A DNA stretch of 64,000 nucleotides from Porticoccus sp964395715 (GCA_964395715.1 CAYNAU010000004.1:260111-324110); one strand, 5' to 3'. Positions 1 through 8,694 are shown, counted from the stretch's first letter. Notes: a model not told the origin generated them from the sequence alone. Numbers and translations: made by a program.

Positions 1-1
1 C

Positions 2-1279
2 AGTCATTTCAAAGTGGATGAATGCCCCATATTTGAAGCCTTCCGCGACGGTGCGGTCCACCAGGTTGAAAATGATGTGTTCTGGAGCAAGTCGGGAAAG
101 CCCATCGATGTGGAGTACACCAGCACCCCCATTCAGGACAACGGCTTTACGGTCGGGGCCGTGGTCATCTTCCGGGATATTTCACAGAAAAAAGCCGACA
201 AGAAACGTCTGCTGGAAGCCCTGGCGGAAGTGGAAACTCTGAAGAACCAGCTGGAGCTGGAAAATGCCTACCTTCAGGAAGAGATCAACTCGGAATTTAA
301 CCACCACCAGATTATTGGCAAAAGCGCCGCTATTCAGCACATTCTGCAGAAAATCGAACTGGTTGCTCCCACCGACTCCACCGTGCTGATCAGCGGCGAA
401 TCCGGTACCGGTAAGGAGTTGATTGCCCGCGCCATTCATGAAATCAGCCAGCGCTCACACCGCTCTCTGATCCGCGTGAACTGTGCGGCCATCCCCGAAG
501 ACCTGTTCGAAAGCGAGTTTTTCGGTCATGCCAAGGGAGCATTTACCGGGGCCACCAACGACCGACCCGGTCGCTTTGAGCTGGCCAATGGCGGCACCCT
601 GTTTCTCGATGAAGTCGGTGAAATTCCCCTGCACCTGCAGGGAAAACTGTTGCGGGTGCTGCAGGAACAACAGTTTGAACGGGTCGGTGAATCCCGCACC
701 CGTCACGTGGATGTGCGCATCATTACGGCAACCAATCGCAACCTGAAGGAACTGGTGCAACAGGGACAATTTCGGGAAGATCTGTACTTTCGCCTCAATG
801 TTTTCCCCATCGAGTCAGTTCCCCTTCGGGAACGCCGGGATGATATCCCCATGCTCACGCAGCATTTTCTGCAGAAAAGCTGCACGCGGGCCAACAAGCC
901 CGGTCTGAAAATTCCCCTGAGCGAACTGGAAAAACTCAAACACTACCACTGGCCGGGGAATATTCGCGAACTGGAAAATGTCATTGAACGGCAAGTAATT
1001 CTGGCACAGGGAGCGGCCCTGAAATTCGACGGACTGGTCGGGACTGAGGCAGCCAGCACCGACAGTGAAGCTGCCACAGCACCGACCGACATCCTCACAC
1101 ACCGGGACCTGCGGCAGCAGGATCGTCGCAACCTGCTGATGGCCCTGGAACGCTGTCACGGCAAGGTGTTTGGCACTGGCGGTGCCGCCGAGCTACTGGG
1201 CATTAAGCCCACCACACTGGCTTCCCGTATCAAGAAATATCGCATTGACCCAAGACAGTTCAAACCCCAGCCACTGTGA
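2..1279 (+). CDS. PAS domain / sigma-54-dependent Fis-family transcriptional activator (5' end missing)
   Basis: The reading frame is open from the first base, so the N-terminus lies outside the window; the GTG at 14 sits inside the PAS fold and is not the real start. What remains is the end of a PAS sensor domain, a coiled-coil linker (LEALAEVETLKNQLELENAY), a complete AAA+ domain and a C-terminal Fis-type helix-turn-helix. The AAA+ domain has Walker A GESGTGKE, the sigma-54 contact loop GAFTGA and Walker B LFLDEVGE. Such proteins hydrolyse ATP to open sigma-54 promoters in response to a signal sensed by the N-terminal domain. The C-terminal GTGGAAELLGIKPTTL segment resembles FhlA/NorR-like regulators. 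The target genes cannot be named from this window. Confidence 0.93.
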   Translation, partial: SHFKVDECPIFEAFRDGAVHQVENDVFWSKSGKPIDVEYTSTPIQDNGFTVGAVVIFRDISQKKADKKRLLEALAEVETLKNQLELENAYLQEEINSEFNHHQIIGKSAAIQHILQKIELVAPTDSTVLISGESGTGKELIARAIHEISQRSHRSLIRVNCAAIPEDLFESEFFGHAKGAFTGATNDRPGRFELANGGTLFLDEVGEIPLHLQGKLLRVLQEQQFERVGESRTRHVDVRIITATNRNLKELVQQGQFREDLYFRLNVFPIESVPLRERRDDIPMLTQHFLQKSCTRANKPGLKIPLSELEKLKHYHWPGNIRELENVIERQVILAQGAALKFDGLVGTEAASTDSEAATAPTDILTHRDLRQQDRRNLLMALERCHGKVFGTGGAAELLGIKPTTLASRIKKYRIDPRQFKPQPL

Positions 1280-1358
1280 ACACAGCAAAGAACAACATTG
1301 CCAGCAGTCGTCTGTCTACCTGACAATGGGCCACCCATGTTCTGCAAAGGTGTCCATC

Positions 1359-1739
1359 ATGATTTACCAGGGAAGCTGTCATTGCGGCGCCGTGTCGTTT
1401 CAAGCAGAAGCGCCGGACTCCGTGGAAGTGGAGGACTGCAATTGCTCTATCTGCAGTAAATCCGGCTATCTGCACCTGATCGTGCCGAAGAAAAACTTCC
1501 GGCTATTGAGCGGCGAGGAACAGTTACAGACATACACGTTTAACAGCGGTGTCGCCAAACACACCTTCTGCCGGATCTGCGGCATCAAGCCATTTTATAT
1601 ACCCCGCTCCAACCCGGACGGTGTGGACATCAATCTGCGCTGCTTGAATGAACAGCCAAAATCCATAACCATAGTCGAGTTTGACGGGCAGAACTGGGAA
1701 CAGAATGCCCACACACTGGCCCACAAAAGCCGGGAATAA
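1359..1739 (+). CDS. GFA-family (glutathione-dependent formaldehyde-activating-like) zinc protein
   Basis: A 126-aa protein of the GFA/CENP-V fold. The family's zinc-binding cysteines are all present: CHC near residues 7-9, CNCSIC around residue 28 and CRIC around residue 70. I place the start at ATG 1359 because GSCHCGAV directly follows, which is the usual N-terminus of the family; the frame is open further upstream, but only over the end of the preceding gene. Some family members bind the glutathione adduct of formaldehyde, but most are uncharacterised, so a role in formaldehyde metabolism is not implied. It follows the sigma-54 activator by about 80 bp. Confidence 0.85.
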   Translation: MIYQGSCHCGAVSFQAEAPDSVEVEDCNCSICSKSGYLHLIVPKKNFRLLSGEEQLQTYTFNSGVAKHTFCRICGIKPFYIPRSNPDGVDINLRCLNEQPKSITIVEFDGQNWEQNAHTLAHKSRE

Positions 1740-1817
1740 TAAAAAATACGCCACAGCCGATGCTGACCTATATAAGTACAACAGGGGGTCTGAGGCGGCG
1801 AGCCAGAGGGAAAACTC

Positions 1818-2996
1818 ATGAACGATTCACTGCGTAGTGCCGCGGATTCTGTGCTGCATAAAACGGTCACTCAGGCGGGCGGCGCACCGGGCGTGGTGGC
1901 CATGGCCACCGACAGACAGGGCAACTTCTACGAAGGTGCTGCCGGGTTGCGGGAAATGGGCAAAGAACAACCCATGACTACCGACTCCGTATTTGCCATT
2001 TTCTCCTGTACCAAGGCATTAACAGGCACCGCACTGATGCAATTGGTGGAGGAAGGGCTGGTTAGTCTGGACGATCCGGCGAAGAACTACGTGCCGGAAA
2101 TTGCTGAAATCCAGGTGCTGGATGGCTTCGACAGCAATGGTCAGCCGAAACTGCGTGCACCGAAATCCGACATCACCCTCAACCAGCTGATGCTGCATAC
2201 CGCCGGCTTCTCCTACGAGTTTTTCAGTCAGGATGATCTGGCCTTTCGCACCGCAAGGGAAACTCCGACAGTGGTGTCGAGCACCTTTGACGGCATCAGG
2301 ACCGTCCTGCTGTTCGACCCGGGTGAGCAATGGGCCTACGGGGTTAATATCGACTGGATTGGGAAGGTAGTAGAAGCGGTGCGCGGCAAGCGACTGGGCC
2401 ACGTCATGCAAGAGCGTATCTTTACGCCGCTGGAGATGCACGACAGCGCCTTCGAAATCACTCCAGCCATGCAATCGCGACTGGCCAGCCTGCACACCCG
2501 TGCAGAAGACGGCCAGCTGGCACCCTGGGACCTGGTGCTGCCGCAACCCCCGGAAATGGACATGGGCGGTCACGGCCTCTACGCCACCGTGGGCGACTAC
2601 ATGAAATTTATCCGTATGCTGCTGAATGACGGCGATGGCGCCAATGGCAGGGTATTGAAACCGGAGACCGTGGCAAAGATGGCACAAAACGGCCTCGAGG
2701 GCCTGCAGAGTGGCGGCTGGACCAGCTCCATTCCAGCACTCTCCAATGACGGTGAGTTCTTTCCCGGCCTGAAGAAATCCTGGGCTTATACCTTCCAGGT
2801 CAATGAAGAGGCGACACCCTCCGGGCGACCGGCGGGTCAATTGATGTGGGCAGGGCTGGCCAACCTGTTCTACTGGATTGATCGGCAAAATGGCATTGGT
2901 GGTATGTGGGCTTCACAGATACTGCCGTTCCAGGACATTGCCTCTTACCCTGGATTTGTCGATTTTGAGTCAGCGGTCTATCGCCACCTGAAATAG
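1818..2996 (+). CDS. serine hydrolase, beta-lactamase (class C / EstB-like) family
   Basis: A 392-aa protein of the beta-lactamase/transpeptidase-like fold. The nucleophile motif S-x-x-K is seen as SCTK at residues 63-66, and a tyrosine motif (WAYGVN) lies near residue 175 as in EstB-type esterases. A GGHGLYATVGDYMKF segment matches the conserved GGxGL region of this family. No signal peptide is visible, which favours a cytoplasmic esterase or lactone hydrolase over a periplasmic antibiotic-resistance enzyme. The exact substrate is unknown. Confidence 0.85.
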   Translation: MNDSLRSAADSVLHKTVTQAGGAPGVVAMATDRQGNFYEGAAGLREMGKEQPMTTDSVFAIFSCTKALTGTALMQLVEEGLVSLDDPAKNYVPEIAEIQVLDGFDSNGQPKLRAPKSDITLNQLMLHTAGFSYEFFSQDDLAFRTARETPTVVSSTFDGIRTVLLFDPGEQWAYGVNIDWIGKVVEAVRGKRLGHVMQERIFTPLEMHDSAFEITPAMQSRLASLHTRAEDGQLAPWDLVLPQPPEMDMGGHGLYATVGDYMKFIRMLLNDGDGANGRVLKPETVAKMAQNGLEGLQSGGWTSSIPALSNDGEFFPGLKKSWAYTFQVNEEATPSGRPAGQLMWAGLANLFYWIDRQNGIGGMWASQILPFQDIASYPGFVDFESAVYRHLK

Positions 2997-3010
2997 TCAC
3001 CCGTAACCAT

Positions 3011-3037
3011 AAAAAAAGCCCGGACATTTGTCCGGGC
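3011..3037 (-). terminator. Rho-independent terminator of the RhlE-like gene
   Basis: On the minus strand a 9-bp perfect stem (GCCCGGACA / TGTCCGGGC) with a very tight loop is followed by seven Ts. It lies just beyond the stop of the helicase gene at 3046 and between two convergent genes. Confidence 0.85.
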
Positions 3038-3045
3038 ATTGTCGT

Positions 3046-4584
3046 TTAGGCCATGGTGCCCCAACTGGAGCGGGATGAATTGCTGCGGGCTTTCTGACCA
3101 CCAGCACGCCGTTGTGCACCCTGTGACCGGTTATCCCGGTTACCACTTGGGCGACTGTCCCTGTTGCCGCTGGGGCGGCTGTCTCTATTAGCACTTGGGC
3201 GACCATCCCTGTTACTGCTCGGACGACTATCCCTATTGCCACTGGCACGGTTACCTTCTCTGCTACCGGGCCGGCTGTCACGGCGTTCTCCAGACGCTCC
3301 CTCACGGTTGCCACCAGGGCGGGCCGCTCTATTGCCGCCAGGGCGACGATTTTGGGAGCCGGCATTGCGGCGCTGACCGGAAGCACTCCCTGAACGATGG
3401 CCATTGCCACCGCCGCGACCATTCTGGATGGGCTCTGCCCTGATACTCGGGTCCGGCTCAAAACCATTGATTGATACTTTGGGAACATCACGCTTCAACA
3501 AACGCTCGATATCCCGCAGCAGCTTGTGTTCATCCACACACACCAGCGAAACGGCCTCGCCCTCATTGCCCGCTCGACCGGTGCGGCCAATACGGTGCAC
3601 ATAATCCTCGGGTACATTGGGTAATTCATAGTTCACAACGTGGGGCAACTGGTCGATATCCAGGCCACGGGCGGCAATGTCTGTAGCTACCAGCACGCGC
3701 ACTGCACCTTTCTTGAAGTCCGCCAGCGCCTTGGTACGGGCACCCTGACTCTTGTTGCCATGGATTGCCGCCGCGGTGAGGCCGTCCATCTCCAGTTGCT
3801 GAGCCAGCCTGTTGGCGCCGTGTTTAGTGCGCGTGAACACCAGAACCTGACGCCAGTTGCCGGAACCGATCAGATAGGACAGCAGCTCACGCTTACGGTT
3901 TTTGTCCACCAGGTGAACCACCTGCTCTACCCGTTCGGAAGCCGTGTTACGGCGTGCCACTTCAATCAGTGTCGGAGAATTCAGCAAGCCATCGGCCAGT
4001 TCCTTAATTTCATTGGAGAAGGTCGCTGAAAACAACAGGTTCTGGCGCTGCTTGGGCAACAGGGCCAGCACTTTGCGAATATCGTGAATAAAGCCCATAT
4101 CGAGCATGCGATCCGCTTCATCCAGCACTAGGATTTCCACCTGGGACAGGTCCAGGGTGCGTTGCTGAACGTGGTCCAGCAGACGGCCAGGCGTCGCAAC
4201 CAGAATATCCACCCCCTTGCGCAACATGGAAATCTGCGGGTTGATATTGACGCCGCCAAAAATAATGCCGGACTTGATCGGCAGATGTTTGCCGTAGGTG
4301 TTAACACTCTCACCCACCTGAGCTGCGAGCTCACGGGTAGGGGTCAGCACCAGCGCTCTTACCGGGCGGCGACCGCCAGCAGGCTTGTGAGCACTCAGGC
4401 GCTGTAATAGCGGCAGGGTAAAACCGGCTGTTTTACCGGTGCCGGTCTGGGCACCGGCGAGCACGTCCTTGCCTTCCAGTACAACGGGAATGGCCTGCGC
4501 CTGAATAGGGGTAGGTTGGCTGTAGCCCTGTTCGGACACAGCACGCAACAATTCGGCCGACAGGCCGAGTTCAGAAAATAACAT
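3046..4584 (-). CDS. rhlE: DEAD-box ATP-dependent RNA helicase, RhlE-like
   Basis: A 512-aa helicase with all the expected motifs: Q motif (PTPIQ), AQTGTGKT at residues 45-52, PTRELAAQ, TPGR, DEAD, SAT, VATDIAARGLD and HRIGRTGRAG. These proteins unwind short RNA duplexes and act in ribosome assembly and RNA decay, often in the cold. The catalytic core ends near residue 375. The remainder is a low-complexity Arg/Gly/Asn/Ser tail of about 130 residues that includes five tandem octapeptides (see the repeat entry); such tails usually bind RNA non-specifically. A good promoter lies about 150 nt upstream, giving a long 5' leader. RhlE is the best match; other DEAD-box subfamilies are less likely given the N-terminal start (FSELGLS). 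Confidence 0.93.
   Translation of the reverse strand: MLFSELGLSAELLRAVSEQGYSQPTPIQAQAIPVVLEGKDVLAGAQTGTGKTAGFTLPLLQRLSAHKPAGGRRPVRALVLTPTRELAAQVGESVNTYGKHLPIKSGIIFGGVNINPQISMLRKGVDILVATPGRLLDHVQQRTLDLSQVEILVLDEADRMLDMGFIHDIRKVLALLPKQRQNLLFSATFSNEIKELADGLLNSPTLIEVARRNTASERVEQVVHLVDKNRKRELLSYLIGSGNWRQVLVFTRTKHGANRLAQQLEMDGLTAAAIHGNKSQGARTKALADFKKGAVRVLVATDIAARGLDIDQLPHVVNYELPNVPEDYVHRIGRTGRAGNEGEAVSLVCVDEHKLLRDIERLLKRDVPKVSINGFEPDPSIRAEPIQNGRGGGNGHRSGSASGQRRNAGSQNRRPGGNRAARPGGNREGASGERRDSRPGSREGNRASGNRDSRPSSNRDGRPSANRDSRPSGNRDSRPSGNRDNRSQGAQRRAGGQKARSNSSRSSWGTMA
3124..3243 (-). repeat. five tandem 24-bp repeats encoding the RhlE tail
   Basis: Residues 448-487 of the helicase are five consecutive eight-residue units, SGNRDSRP, SSNRDGRP, SANRDSRP, SGNRDSRP and SGNRDNRS. 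At DNA level this is a diverged 24-bp coding minisatellite. Because the period is a multiple of three, gain or loss of units keeps the frame. Confidence 0.85.
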
Positions 4585-4738
4585 ATAAATTTTAACTCCG
4601 GGACCAGCCTATCCATGCGCAATGCAGGGAAACGGTCTTAGGCGGGAAACATTTTGCTAAGGGGTGTCGGAGGGAGAACCAAAGAGGAAAAACCGGGGGA
4701 CACATGTGGTACCGACCGATGGGCACCATGAGGCGCGG

Positions 4739-4768
4739 ACTATAGCAGGATACCCCCAATAATTCCAA
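4739..4768 (-). promoter_or_regulatory. sigma-70-type promoter for rhlE
   Basis: On the minus strand TTGGAA and TATAGT are separated by 18 bp. The predicted start of transcription, near 4732, leaves about 150 nt before the rhlE ATG. Confidence 0.6.
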
Positions 4769-4849
4769 GGGAATTCTGTGACGCGAAGGTCACCACTTAT
4801 CGGAGTTAAAAGTATCACCGGCTAGAGGTGAAGAGAATGCCGCTGCCCA

Positions 4850-4882
4850 AAAGACAAGCAGCCCGGCAAGCCGGGCTGCTTG
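4850..4882 (-). terminator. terminator of the AsmA-like gene
   Basis: A 13-bp perfect stem (CAAGCAGCCCGGC and its complement) with a 2-nt spacer is followed on the minus strand by TCTTTT. It lies just past the stop codon at 4904. Confidence 0.75.
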
Positions 4883-4903
4883 AGATGGCCGTCGACCAAC
4901 ACG

Positions 4904-5656
4904 TCAGTCTTTGTTCAGCAGGCTTTTAAACCCGCCGATCTTTTCTTCAACCTGTTGTTTTAACTGATTGCCGGCATCTTTCAAGGCCCCGGAATTGGCC
5001 ACCGCGCCTGCAGCGCTCTTGTTGATTGCGGCCAACACCTGGTTTACCACCTCTGCAGCACTGGCTCCATTGGATTTTTCACCAATACCGGTGAGGCGGA
5101 TATCCGGCAGTGTTAACGCCAGCGGTTTATCACCCAACAGCGGGTTGCTGTAACTGACTTTGCCACTATTGATCTGCAAGTCACGAATAATCATCTTCTT
5201 CTCAGCACCACCTTCCGAGGAGGCTGCTTCCGAGGAGGTTGAGCCAGAGCTGGCACCGGTTGCCTGCTCCACATTTTTCTGCAGCTGTGCCAGGTTAGTA
5301 GTGCCATTGGCAGACTCATAGGTAATTTCCGGCGCCACAATGCGAATACTGTTCACAACAATGGTGTCTGTGGTGAGCGACTCCGGATCTACCGCAAGGA
5401 AAATTTCCCCGAGGGAGAATGCGCTGGGAGTTTTGAATCCCGCCGGGTTGCCGACCAGCAGTCCATGGAGGCTGCCTTCACCGGTCGCCAGGGATAATTC
5501 CACATCATCAAGGGTGACACTGGACTGGGTCAGTTTCGGCCCGACCGTCTCCACTGCGGCCTTGATGCCTTTATCCAGGTTGAGGATAGCAAACACCACC
5601 ACCAGCAATAACACCACCAGCAAGCCGGCAACAATTTTGAGAAGGGTTTTCATCAC
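4904..5656 (-). CDS. AsmA-like membrane-anchored protein of unknown function
   Basis: A 250-aa protein with one N-terminal membrane helix (roughly residues 5-26), then a segment like the start of AsmA-family proteins (short beta-strand repeats, VTLDDVELSLATGEGSLHGL). A Ser/Glu-rich linker (ASSGSTSSEAASSEGG) follows near residues 138-153, and then a second AsmA-like piece. It is much shorter than AsmA, YhdP or TamB, so it is probably a periplasm-facing single-domain relative. It is divergent from cysZ. Large AsmA-family members move phospholipids or affect outer-membrane assembly, but I would not transfer that role to this small protein without a homology search. Confidence 0.6.
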   Translation of the reverse strand: MMKTLLKIVAGLLVVLLLVVVFAILNLDKGIKAAVETVGPKLTQSSVTLDDVELSLATGEGSLHGLLVGNPAGFKTPSAFSLGEIFLAVDPESLTTDTIVVNSIRIVAPEITYESANGTTNLAQLQKNVEQATGASSGSTSSEAASSEGGAEKKMIIRDLQINSGKVSYSNPLLGDKPLALTLPDIRLTGIGEKSNGASAAEVVNQVLAAINKSAAGAVANSGALKDAGNQLKQQVEEKIGGFKSLLNKD

Positions 5657-5748
5657 TGTTCTCCTTATTCTGATTCCCCTGCCTGTCGATACTGCAACTT
5701 AAATCTTACAATAGCATGATCATGCTCAAACCATCACAAGGATACCCA

Positions 5749-6510
5749 ATGACCCGGCACCTTCACAGCGGACCCGGCTACCTGCTGCAAGGACTACAGC
5801 TGATGACCCACCCCAGGTTGCGCTGGTTTGTGCTAGGCCCGTTGCTGATCAACCTGTTACTGTTTATTTTCCTGAGCTGGCTGGCTGTCACCCAGTTCGG
5901 GCAATTGCTCGATTCCCTGATGGCCAAAATACCCGATTGGGTGGGCTTTTTGGCCTGGATAGTCTGGGTTTTGTTTGCAGCGTTTTTATTAGTGGTTTAT
6001 GGCTATAGCTTTGCCATCATCGGCAATTTTCTGGCTTCGCCTTTCTATGGACCCTTGGCCGAGCGGGCGGAAGAAGTACTGGGCGGCAGAGCCAGCAACA
6101 CGCCCATGACGACCCAGCAACTACTGACGCTGGCGGGCAGGGCCGTGAGACGAGAACTGGTCAAGATGGGATATTTTCTGCCTCGGATTTTGGGGATATT
6201 ACTACTGACTCTGGTGCTGTCTCTGATACCGGTAGTAAACCTGATCGGACCGGCAATAGCTTTTTTTTGGGGGGGCTGGTCTCTGGCTCTGCAGTATCTG
6301 GACTACCCGGCAGACAATCACCAGATGGATTTTCGAGCACTGCGGGATACGCTGGCACAAAGGCGGTTGATTTCGCTGAGCTTCGGGGGCTCTGTACTGA
6401 TTGCCACCTCTATTCCGCTATTCAACCTGTTCGCCATGCCAGCCTCCGTAATCGGTGCCAGCAGTTTCTGGCTGGAGCGCATCGACTCTTCTGCGCCCCA
6501 ATCAGGCTAA
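5749..6510 (+). CDS. cysZ: CysZ-type sulfate transporter / EI24-domain membrane protein
   Basis: A 253-aa inner-membrane protein with about four to six hydrophobic segments. The N-terminus (GPGYLLQGLQLMTHPRLRWFVLGPLLIN) and the SPFYGPLAERAEE loop are characteristic of CysZ. CysZ imports sulfate for cysteine biosynthesis. I prefer ATG 5749 to the upstream ATG at 5716 because AAGGAT lies about 6 nt before it. The codons near residues 171-176 contain a run of eight Ts followed by seven Gs (6261-6275), an unusual homopolymer junction. The gene ends 3 bp before the convergent rhlB-like gene. Confidence 0.88.
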   Translation: MTRHLHSGPGYLLQGLQLMTHPRLRWFVLGPLLINLLLFIFLSWLAVTQFGQLLDSLMAKIPDWVGFLAWIVWVLFAAFLLVVYGYSFAIIGNFLASPFYGPLAERAEEVLGGRASNTPMTTQQLLTLAGRAVRRELVKMGYFLPRILGILLLTLVLSLIPVVNLIGPAIAFFWGGWSLALQYLDYPADNHQMDFRALRDTLAQRRLISLSFGGSVLIATSIPLFNLFAMPASVIGASSFWLERIDSSAPQSG

Positions 6511-6513
6511 ACG

Positions 6514-7824
6514 TCAGGAGTTCCCCAGCAGAGACTCGTCGGGCTGAACACAGTCCAGCTTTCTGCCCAACAATTTCTGAATGGGCTCCAGCAGGAACGC
6601 ATCATCCTCACAGGCAAAACTGATGGAGGTGCCGGATTTTCCGGCCCTGCCAGTACGGCCAATGCGGTGCACATAGTCTTCCGACTCTTCCGGCAGGGTG
6701 TAATTCACCACATGGCTGATACCGTCAATGTGGATACCTCGGCCGGCTACATCCGTAGCCACCAGCACCTTAAGTTTTCCGGATTTGAAATCTTCGAGGG
6801 TTCTGACCCGCTTGTTCTGGGGCACATCGCCTGACAACAGGCCAACGCTAAACCCCTTGTTCTGGAGCTTTTCCTGCAACCGGCGGCATTGATCACGGCG
6901 GTTGGCGAACACGATCACGCTCTCCACCTCGTCCTGGCGAATAATGTTGTAAAGCAGACGGAATTTTTCTTCGGCAGAGGTGATAAATACCTTCTGATCG
7001 ACGGTATCTGTCGCCACATTTTCCGGTTCGATTTCCACATGAATAGGGTCTATCGTCCACTGATCAGCCAGGCTGATCACCTCCGGGGTAAAGGTCGCCG
7101 AGAAAAACAGAGTCTGGCGATTTTCTCGGTAGGGTGTCAAACGCACGATGCGGCGCACCTGAGGGATAAAGCCCATATCCAACATGCGGTCCGCTTCATC
7201 CAGCACCAGAATTTCCACGCGGTCCAGGTAGACGTCTCGACTGCTGGCAAAGTCCAGCAAACGTCCCGGTGTGGCCACCAGGATATCGCACTGGCTCTCA
7301 GCCAGATGGCGCTTCTGCTTGTCGTAATCCATGCCGCCCACCAGAGTGTGGACATGGAGTTCGGTGTATTTACACAGCGCCCGTGCGTCATCGGCAATTT
7401 GCATCACCAGTTCACGGGTGGGAGCAATGATCAACGCCCTCGCCTCACCGGCATATTGTTCATCCTCAACCGGATGGTTGAGCAGTTCGGTGATAATGGT
7501 CACCAGGAAGGCCGCGGTTTTACCGGTACCGGTCTGTGCCTTGCCGACCACATCGTGGGCGCGCAGACTGAAAGGCAGCGAACGAGCCTGAATGGGTGAG
7601 CAATATTTAAAGCCGAGATCAGCGATACCGCGCATCAGGGTCAGTGGCAAATCCAGGTCATGGAAACGCAGCTTGCCCTCTTCTGGCGCCACCTCAAACT
7701 GGGAAATATCCCAGCTGGCGTTAGTGTCAGGCTTTCTGCTCCGACCACCGCGACGGCGACGACCGCGACGACCCGATTGCTTGAATTGCTGATCACCGGA
7801 AGGGGAATTTTTTTGCTCACTCAT
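6514..7824 (-). CDS. rhlB: DEAD-box ATP-dependent RNA helicase, RhlB-like
   Basis: A 436-aa helicase with Q motif (SPIQ), AQTGTGKT, PTRELVMQ, TPGRLLDF, DEAD, SAT, VATDVAGRGIHID and HRIGRTGRAG. The RFHDLDLPLTLMRGIADLGF start of the core matches RhlB, which unwinds RNA for the degradosome in E. coli. An Arg-rich segment (GRRGRRRRGGRSRK) precedes the core near residues 18-31, as in pseudomonad RhlB, whereas E. coli RhlB has its basic tail at the C-terminus. ATG 7824 is chosen; a TTG at 7836 is the only longer option. An extended -10 promoter lies about 50 nt upstream. Confidence 0.9.
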   Translation of the reverse strand: MSEQKNSPSGDQQFKQSGRRGRRRRGGRSRKPDTNASWDISQFEVAPEEGKLRFHDLDLPLTLMRGIADLGFKYCSPIQARSLPFSLRAHDVVGKAQTGTGKTAAFLVTIITELLNHPVEDEQYAGEARALIIAPTRELVMQIADDARALCKYTELHVHTLVGGMDYDKQKRHLAESQCDILVATPGRLLDFASSRDVYLDRVEILVLDEADRMLDMGFIPQVRRIVRLTPYRENRQTLFFSATFTPEVISLADQWTIDPIHVEIEPENVATDTVDQKVFITSAEEKFRLLYNIIRQDEVESVIVFANRRDQCRRLQEKLQNKGFSVGLLSGDVPQNKRVRTLEDFKSGKLKVLVATDVAGRGIHIDGISHVVNYTLPEESEDYVHRIGRTGRAGKSGTSISFACEDDAFLLEPIQKLLGRKLDCVQPDESLLGNS

Positions 7825-7879
7825 AGTTACTGCCAACAGATAAAGTGCCGCTTACGGCCTTGTGCTTGAAAGGGGCGGC

Positions 7880-7888
7880 AGTATACCA
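7880..7888 (-). promoter_or_regulatory. extended -10 promoter for the rhlB-like gene
   Basis: Minus-strand TGGTATACT (TG, one base, TATACT) fits an extended -10 element. There is no good -35. Transcription would begin near 7873. Confidence 0.45.
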
Positions 7889-7926
7889 CGGTCGGGGGAT
7901 TCTCGCCCGGCCAGACTTTATTCTGT

Positions 7927-8613
7927 TTACGCCGTACTCAGGGTGTTTTCAGAGACTGGTAAGAAAATTTTACGGTGCAGCCAGTCGTCGATACTGGTGT
8001 AGCGTCCGCCGCCCATGAAAAACAGCGTTAGCAGCATCAGAAAATAGGTCGCTGAGTACTCGATACCGTTTTTCAGCACCGTAATCGACCCCGCAGAGGT
8101 GAGATAGTCGTAGTTGCCGTGCTCCCTGAGGATATCTACCGCACGGCTTTTGCGCACCACCCCTTCATCGATAAGGTCTGCCCGCCACTCCCAGGGCACC
8201 GTCAACTTGGTTTCCGGCAACGCGTGCCAACCGTTCTCCCAGTGCGCTGTGGCGGCGGCAACCACCATGGTAGCCATCAGCGGCACTGCCACCAGGCGCG
8301 TCAGCAGTCCCAGCAACAGCAGCCACCCCCCCAGAAACTCGGTCCAACCCGCCAGAAAGGCCAGCACTTCCGGCGCCGGCAATCCCAGGCCCCAGTCAGC
8401 ATTACCAAACCAGGACACCACACTCGGATGGGCCAGGATGCGCTCATGGAAAACCAACGTCGCATCTCCCAGTTGTAATTTCCCGTACCCTGCTTTGATC
8501 AGAATCGGGGCCAGGAATATTCGCAACAATAACGGGGCCAGACCTTCGAAATGGCTCAATCTGGCCAGGACAGTGGTGTAGGTGCGATGACAGGACACAG
8601 CAAAACGGCTCAT
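7927..8613 (-). CDS. DoxX-family membrane protein
   Basis: A 228-aa protein with four membrane segments. The first region (PLLLRIFLAPILIKAGYGKL) and the WTEFLGGWLLLLGLLTRLVAVPLMATM stretch are typical of the DoxX fold. About 60 polar residues, including VVRKSRAVDILREHGNYDYL, separate the third and fourth helices, longer than in minimal DoxX proteins. DoxX proteins are linked to thiosulfate:quinone oxidation in Acidianus and to redox stress in mycobacteria, but most are uncharacterised. It is followed on the same strand by no partner gene and preceded by the radical SAM gene of the next cluster. Confidence 0.82.
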   Translation of the reverse strand: MSRFAVSCHRTYTTVLARLSHFEGLAPLLLRIFLAPILIKAGYGKLQLGDATLVFHERILAHPSVVSWFGNADWGLGLPAPEVLAFLAGWTEFLGGWLLLLGLLTRLVAVPLMATMVVAAATAHWENGWHALPETKLTVPWEWRADLIDEGVVRKSRAVDILREHGNYDYLTSAGSITVLKNGIEYSATYFLMLLTLFFMGGGRYTSIDDWLHRKIFLPVSENTLSTA

Positions 8614-8694
8614 AGGTAACCTTTGTGAAGTATCTACGGAGAGCGGAACTGCTGGTCCGCGACTAAGGAGTTAGACCCGGGGTCGGCAAAAAAT

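Larger units (their letters stand above)
4585..4903. other. 319-bp gap: rhlE promoter and leader plus asmA-like terminator
   Basis: No gene is seen here. On the minus strand it holds the rhlE promoter (about 4739-4768) and a roughly 150-nt transcribed leader. Its right end holds the terminator of the AsmA-like gene. I found no convincing small ORF with a ribosome-binding site. Confidence 0.6.

Noticed and set aside
2019..2888. 289-codon minus-strand open frame opposite the serine hydrolase
   Set aside because: The plus-strand frame carries the SxxK motif and fold; the minus frame shows no family features.
1818..2996. Serine hydrolase as an antibiotic-resistance beta-lactamase
   Set aside because: No signal peptide and better agreement with EstB-like esterases; the fold alone does not imply resistance.
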